A stretch of DNA of 32,513 nt from a virus. The notes beneath the pieces are model-generated. The model saw nothing but the letters and a program-made list of their open reading frames with translations, made no database searches and had not been told where the DNA came from. The translations under genes were made by a program, and so were the position numbers. The stretch spans positions 1 through 32,513 of IMG/VR virus record IMGVR_UViG_3300011440_000046. One strand, 5' to 3'. This document shows positions 29,177-32,513 of this stretch, in pieces (within the stretch, counting starts at the first letter, position 1; each line of letters begins with the position of its first letter).

Positions 29177-30865
29177 ATGGCGCTTATCTTAGTTGACAGA
29201 GTATTAGAATACACCACAACCTCTGGAGGGGCCAATTTATCATTAACAGGGCCACTGGCAGGTTTTCAACCTTTCCAGTCTGGCACTGGCACTGTGGCCA
29301 ATGGTGATATTGTTCCTTACTTTGTGGAAGGCTCTGGCCTGTGGGAAACTGGCTACAGCCTTGTGTCTGGTGCTATGTTGGATCGTGGTTCTATAGTGGC
29401 CTCATGTAGTGGTAACGCTAAAATTGTGTTTCCAAGTAATGTGGCCAAGACTGTTGGGTTGTCGCCACTCGCCAGAGATTACCAAAATGTTGTTGGCTCA
29501 TTAGGCTCTGGGTTTATTCGCATTGCCTCAGGCACCATTGGTACCAACAGCATTGGAAGTGGTGGCATCTTAAGTGGCAACATAGCCGCAGGTCATATTG
29601 GGCGTTTCCATATTGCTAACCTCTCCATTGCAAACAACCATATTGTGGCTGGTGCTGTTGTCTCAGGACATATAGCGAGTGGTAACATTGGGTTAGACCA
29701 TATTGCCAGTGGTGCTGTTAATTCTGGACATATAGCAAGTGGCCAGATTGGCTTGAATCATATTGCCAGTGGTGCTGTTAACTCAGGACATATAGCGAGT
29801 GGTCAGATTGGATTGAATCACATTGCCTCTGGTGCTGTTCGGTCTGGACATATTGCAAGTGGCAGCATTGGGCAAAATCACATAAACCAAGCAGTGGTGT
29901 TGAGTGGCCATATTGCCTCAGGACAAGTGGGAAGTACACACATTGCAAGTGGTGGTGTGTTATCAGGCAACATAGCCAGTGGGCAGGTTGGCCACTTCCA
30001 TGTTTCAAGTGGTGCTATTCAGTCTGGCCAGATTGGAACCACAGGCACACCCAATGGCACCTTGTTTTTGCGAGACGATTTTACATGGGCTGCTGCTGGT
30101 GGTGGCTTAACCTCTGGTGCTGTAACAAGTGGCTATGTTGGAAATAATGCCGTTGTGAGTGGAAGCATTGCAAGTGGGCAGGTTGGCCATTTCCACCTTT
30201 CAAGTGGTGCTGTTACTTCTGGCCAGATTGGTTTAACAGGCACACCTGATGGCACTAAGTTTTTAAGAGACGATTACACATGGGCTGCTGCTGGTGCTGG
30301 CTTAACCTCTGGCAGTGTGTTGAGTGGTCATATTGCATCAGGACAGGTTGGCTTGAATCATATTGCCTCTGGTGCTGTTCGGTCTGGACATATTGCAAGT
30401 GGGCAGATTGATAACTATAAGATTGCCAGTGGTTACACTCCACAATTTACTGGCCCCTTCATCTCTGGTACCAGTTTTACAATCAACACACAAGAGACAA
30501 TCTCAGGGTTGAGGGCTGTTAGTATTTCGGCTAGTGGTAATATACAGATAGCAATGGCTGGCAATACTGCTAGGATGCCATGTGTGGGTGTTGTGTTTGA
30601 TAATATTGCAAGTGGCATCCAAGCCAATGTATATACTTTGGGAGTGTTCCAAGCAGGCGCTTCAGGATTGGTTGATTACTCTGGCTATTTTGGTAAACAA
30701 GTATTTGTAGGTCGCTCTGGACAAATCGTAACAACCTCTGGCAGTTTTAATTCTGGTGGTTTCCTGTCTGGCGATATTTGGCACCCTGTTGGTACTGCTG
30801 TGAATAGTGGAAAGGCTTGTTTCAATATCTCGCAAGCCAACATGTTCACCATGTTATCAGGCTAA
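29177..30865 (+). CDS. Tail fibre with pentapeptide-like repeats
   Basis: A 562-residue protein. The N-terminus (1-110: MALILVDRVLEYTTTSGG ... GLWETGYSLVSG ... LDRGSIVASC) is a common phage tail-attachment head. Residues about 115-420 are repeats with a five-residue period: SGHIA, SGQIG, LNHIA, SGAVN, so that four make a 20-residue unit, encoded by 60-bp near-identical direct repeats. Such repeats fit a pentapeptide-like four-sided beta helix. Two GTP(N/D)GT.FLRDD.TWAAAG segments interrupt them. The last 140 residues are a separate beta-rich domain, probably the receptor-binding tip. I chose ATG 29177 for its TACATA element; the longer start at 29123 overlaps the divergent gene. Confidence 0.82.
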   Translation: MALILVDRVLEYTTTSGGANLSLTGPLAGFQPFQSGTGTVANGDIVPYFVEGSGLWETGYSLVSGAMLDRGSIVASCSGNAKIVFPSNVAKTVGLSPLARDYQNVVGSLGSGFIRIASGTIGTNSIGSGGILSGNIAAGHIGRFHIANLSIANNHIVAGAVVSGHIASGNIGLDHIASGAVNSGHIASGQIGLNHIASGAVNSGHIASGQIGLNHIASGAVRSGHIASGSIGQNHINQAVVLSGHIASGQVGSTHIASGGVLSGNIASGQVGHFHVSSGAIQSGQIGTTGTPNGTLFLRDDFTWAAAGGGLTSGAVTSGYVGNNAVVSGSIASGQVGHFHLSSGAVTSGQIGLTGTPDGTKFLRDDYTWAAAGAGLTSGSVLSGHIASGQVGLNHIASGAVRSGHIASGQIDNYKIASGYTPQFTGPFISGTSFTINTQETISGLRAVSISASGNIQIAMAGNTARMPCVGVVFDNIASGIQANVYTLGVFQAGASGLVDYSGYFGKQVFVGRSGQIVTTSGSFNSGGFLSGDIWHPVGTAVNSGKACFNISQANMFTMLSG

Positions 30866-32512
30866 CTTGGCTGTGAGGTTATTGAACCTTGGCACCAGAT
30901 TGTTGAATCGTGGCTTTAATTTGATTGTAACAACACCATCAAAAGGATATGCAAGACCATTGCCACTGTTATAGATTGCTAAAACTTCATCCGTTAATAA
31001 TGCCCGTTTCCAGAAACAAACTTGGTCTATCGCACCATCCATGTAATAGTTTGTAAAACTGCCGAATTTACCGATTGCAAAGTCACCGCCTAAACTAGCA
31101 CCACCATCAGAAAATGATGTTGGACTAGCGAAAGTATCATTCACGCCGCATGTAATAGTATTTGCATCGGCGTCATATCTCGCAGAAATAAAATACCATA
31201 CACCCTCAGAAGCGTAACCGCTAACTGTTGAGTTTGCGCCTGTTGATCCATTACCAATAGATGCTGCCCAATAACCTGACGCACCAGAATACCATATGCC
31301 ATATTCAGTTGCTCCTGGTCCTGTGCATTTTGCAGCAAGCGTAAAATTGATACCACTTAGATTCTCAAACTTTACCCATCCAGTCATCGTATAACTAACA
31401 CTTCCATTTGCTAAACTTAAAGATGCGTTAGAAGATATATTGTGATGATTGCCATTACCACCAGCACCAGTTTCATAATCTCTTGCACCAGCAATTTTAC
31501 CTGTTGTTGCTCCAACAGAACCATTATCAGCCGCTTGCTCTGTTAAATGATTTGAGCCATGTGAGTCTGTTCTATTACCACTGGCCTCGTTACCTTCCCA
31601 ACAACTCTCAAGAGTGTCTGTCAAAATGTAAACATTAAATGTGGCACTGTTTTGTGGGTCTATACTGTCGGTATCACTGGCAGCAGTAGCCGTTAATACA
31701 ACGCCAGTCTGTGCAGTGTTTAATGATATGTCATTAAATGTAGCAATGCCTGCAACTGCTGCCTGTGTAGTTGTTCCACCTAAACTACCACTTCCTGTGC
31801 CGATAGTTAATGTGATGTTTCCTGTATATGTCGTGGCCGTTGTGTTGTCAGAATATCTTGCAGTTACTTGGATGCTTGGTGAGATAACAGTATCTTTGCG
31901 AACATTGGATGGTTGAACATTAAATGTTAAATTTCCGTTTGTCCATTCAACTCTAACTAAACCATCACCACCACCAGTGCCAGCATTACCATTGCCACCA
32001 CCACCACCACCACCTGGAAAACCACCAGCATCATTTAGACCACCATCACCACCCCATGCGGGAGCAACACCACCTGCACCCTCTGTAGCACTAGGCCACC
32101 CGTCGCAAGTTCCACATTCGTCTGGCCCTCCTGCTTCACCACAATCTCCAGGTGTGCCATCTGCGTTACCACTTATCGTTCCACTAGAACCACCGCCACC
32201 GATTGGACAACATTGGTCTTGAAATGTGCCGCCTACACAATCCCAAACCTCTTCTATTTCCTGACAGTCATAACAATTAGTGCATTCGTCACATGTAACT
32301 GTTGCTCCATCACCACCACTAGAACTATTACTAGGTGTACCAGAACCACTAACGGTTCCGCCAAGTGCTTGCCCTTCTGCCTCTGCACCACCACCACCAG
32401 CAATATATTCACCACTATTCCAATTCGATGCAGTGCCATCGACTACACCATAAGTACCACCACCTTCACCAACAACGAATGAAAATGATGTTCCAGGGCT
32501 GGTAGAAATTCC
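30857..32512 (-). CDS. Large Gly-rich adhesin with Ig-like and LamG domains, 5' end outside window
   Basis: The frame is open from the window edge for 551 residues, with no in-frame stop; the N-terminus is missing. The first ~205 residues are glycine-rich (GGGG and GGGGGGG runs) with scattered Cys pairs (CDECTNCYDC, QCCP, CGTC). Next, at about 205-296, is an Ig-like domain (LTFNVQPSNVRKDTVISPSIQVTARYSD). Then a LamG domain of about 220 residues follows, starting LTDTLESCWEGNEASGN and with WVKFENLSG and FAIGKFGS. The tail ends in KPRFNNLVPRFNNLTAKLA with a short direct repeat. A host-binding adhesin on the virion is likely. The stop overlaps the fibre stop by 9 bases. Confidence 0.75.
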   Translation of the reverse strand, partial: GISTSPGTSFSFVVGEGGGTYGVVDGTASNWNSGEYIAGGGGAEAEGQALGGTVSGSGTPSNSSSGGDGATVTCDECTNCYDCQEIEEVWDCVGGTFQDQCCPIGGGGSSGTISGNADGTPGDCGEAGGPDECGTCDGWPSATEGAGGVAPAWGGDGGLNDAGGFPGGGGGGGNGNAGTGGGDGLVRVEWTNGNLTFNVQPSNVRKDTVISPSIQVTARYSDNTTATTYTGNITLTIGTGSGSLGGTTTQAAVAGIATFNDISLNTAQTGVVLTATAASDTDSIDPQNSATFNVYILTDTLESCWEGNEASGNRTDSHGSNHLTEQAADNGSVGATTGKIAGARDYETGAGGNGNHHNISSNASLSLANGSVSYTMTGWVKFENLSGINFTLAAKCTGPGATEYGIWYSGASGYWAASIGNGSTGANSTVSGYASEGVWYFISARYDADANTITCGVNDTFASPTSFSDGGASLGGDFAIGKFGSFTNYYMDGAIDQVCFWKRALLTDEVLAIYNSGNGLAYPFDGVVTIKLKPRFNNLVPRFNNLTAKLA

Positions 32513-32513
32513 A

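Noticed and set aside
31641-32482. Plus-strand frames at 31641-31916, 31977-32222 and 32213-32482
   Set aside because: They are antisense to the open adhesin frame. The Pro-rich one is simply the complement of glycine codons (GGT/GGC).
1-32513. tRNA, rRNA or integrase genes
   Set aside because: No tRNA T-loop plus cloverleaf, rRNA segment, tyrosine recombinase motif or serine recombinase motif was seen on either strand. A systematic tRNAscan would be decisive.

Overview
The window is about 32.5 kb of a tailed double-stranded DNA phage or prophage with an HK97-type head and a long-tail (siphovirus-like) assembly module. The evidence is a continuous minus-strand series: a likely small terminase, large terminase, portal fused to a MuF domain, HK97-gp10-like protein, prohead protease, major capsid protein, head-tail connectors, tail tube, a frameshifted tail chaperone and a tape measure of about 590 residues. 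I see no rRNA, tRNA, integrase, endolysin or CRISPR array. The host cannot be read directly. Two small proteins carry a repeat-like helical domain that I associate from memory with Planctomycetes, and the adhesins (DUF2341-like, LamG, Ig-like) fit such a host. This is only a weak inference.

Layout by region. 1-3.3 kb: a tight minus-strand operon of very small proteins (start codons overlap the preceding stops) running from about 3.0 kb to a terminator at 530-560, then a lipoprotein gene. 3.3-6.1 kb: structured intergenic DNA and isolated genes on both strands, probably accessory structural proteins. 6.1-7.3 kb: a second operon of tiny minus-strand genes, including a ribbon-helix-helix protein and a 33-residue membrane peptide. 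7.3-8.06 kb: non-coding. 8.06-10.9 kb: replication (zinc-binding protein, RepA/DnaB-like ATPase, primase-polymerase, HTH protein). 11.0-12.4 kb: three plus-strand early-type genes, the last resembling the RAMP/Cas7 fold. 12.55-14.2 kb: a striking non-coding array of about 60 degenerate units. 14.2-27.1 kb: tail, head and packaging genes, with a plus-strand glycosyltransferase gene inserted beside the capsid gene. 27.1-32.5 kb: host-recognition proteins on both strands, the last running off the window.

Two observations stand out. First, the 1.65-kb array has the form GGCNNN-(GTNNN)n, with unit lengths stepping by exactly 5 nt (16, 21, 26, 31), and it is C-poor on the plus strand. It lies between convergent genes and next to the RAMP-like gene, and I know of no described element like it. 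Second, at least eleven genes on both strands, nearly all structural, carry TA(A/C)ATA exactly 4-5 nt upstream of the ATG and have no Shine-Dalgarno sequence, while the early and small genes mostly carry GAGG-type sites. This looks like a phage late -10 element that drives leaderless or almost leaderless mRNAs. The tail chaperone pair also shows a clear -1 frameshift at a run of nine A residues.
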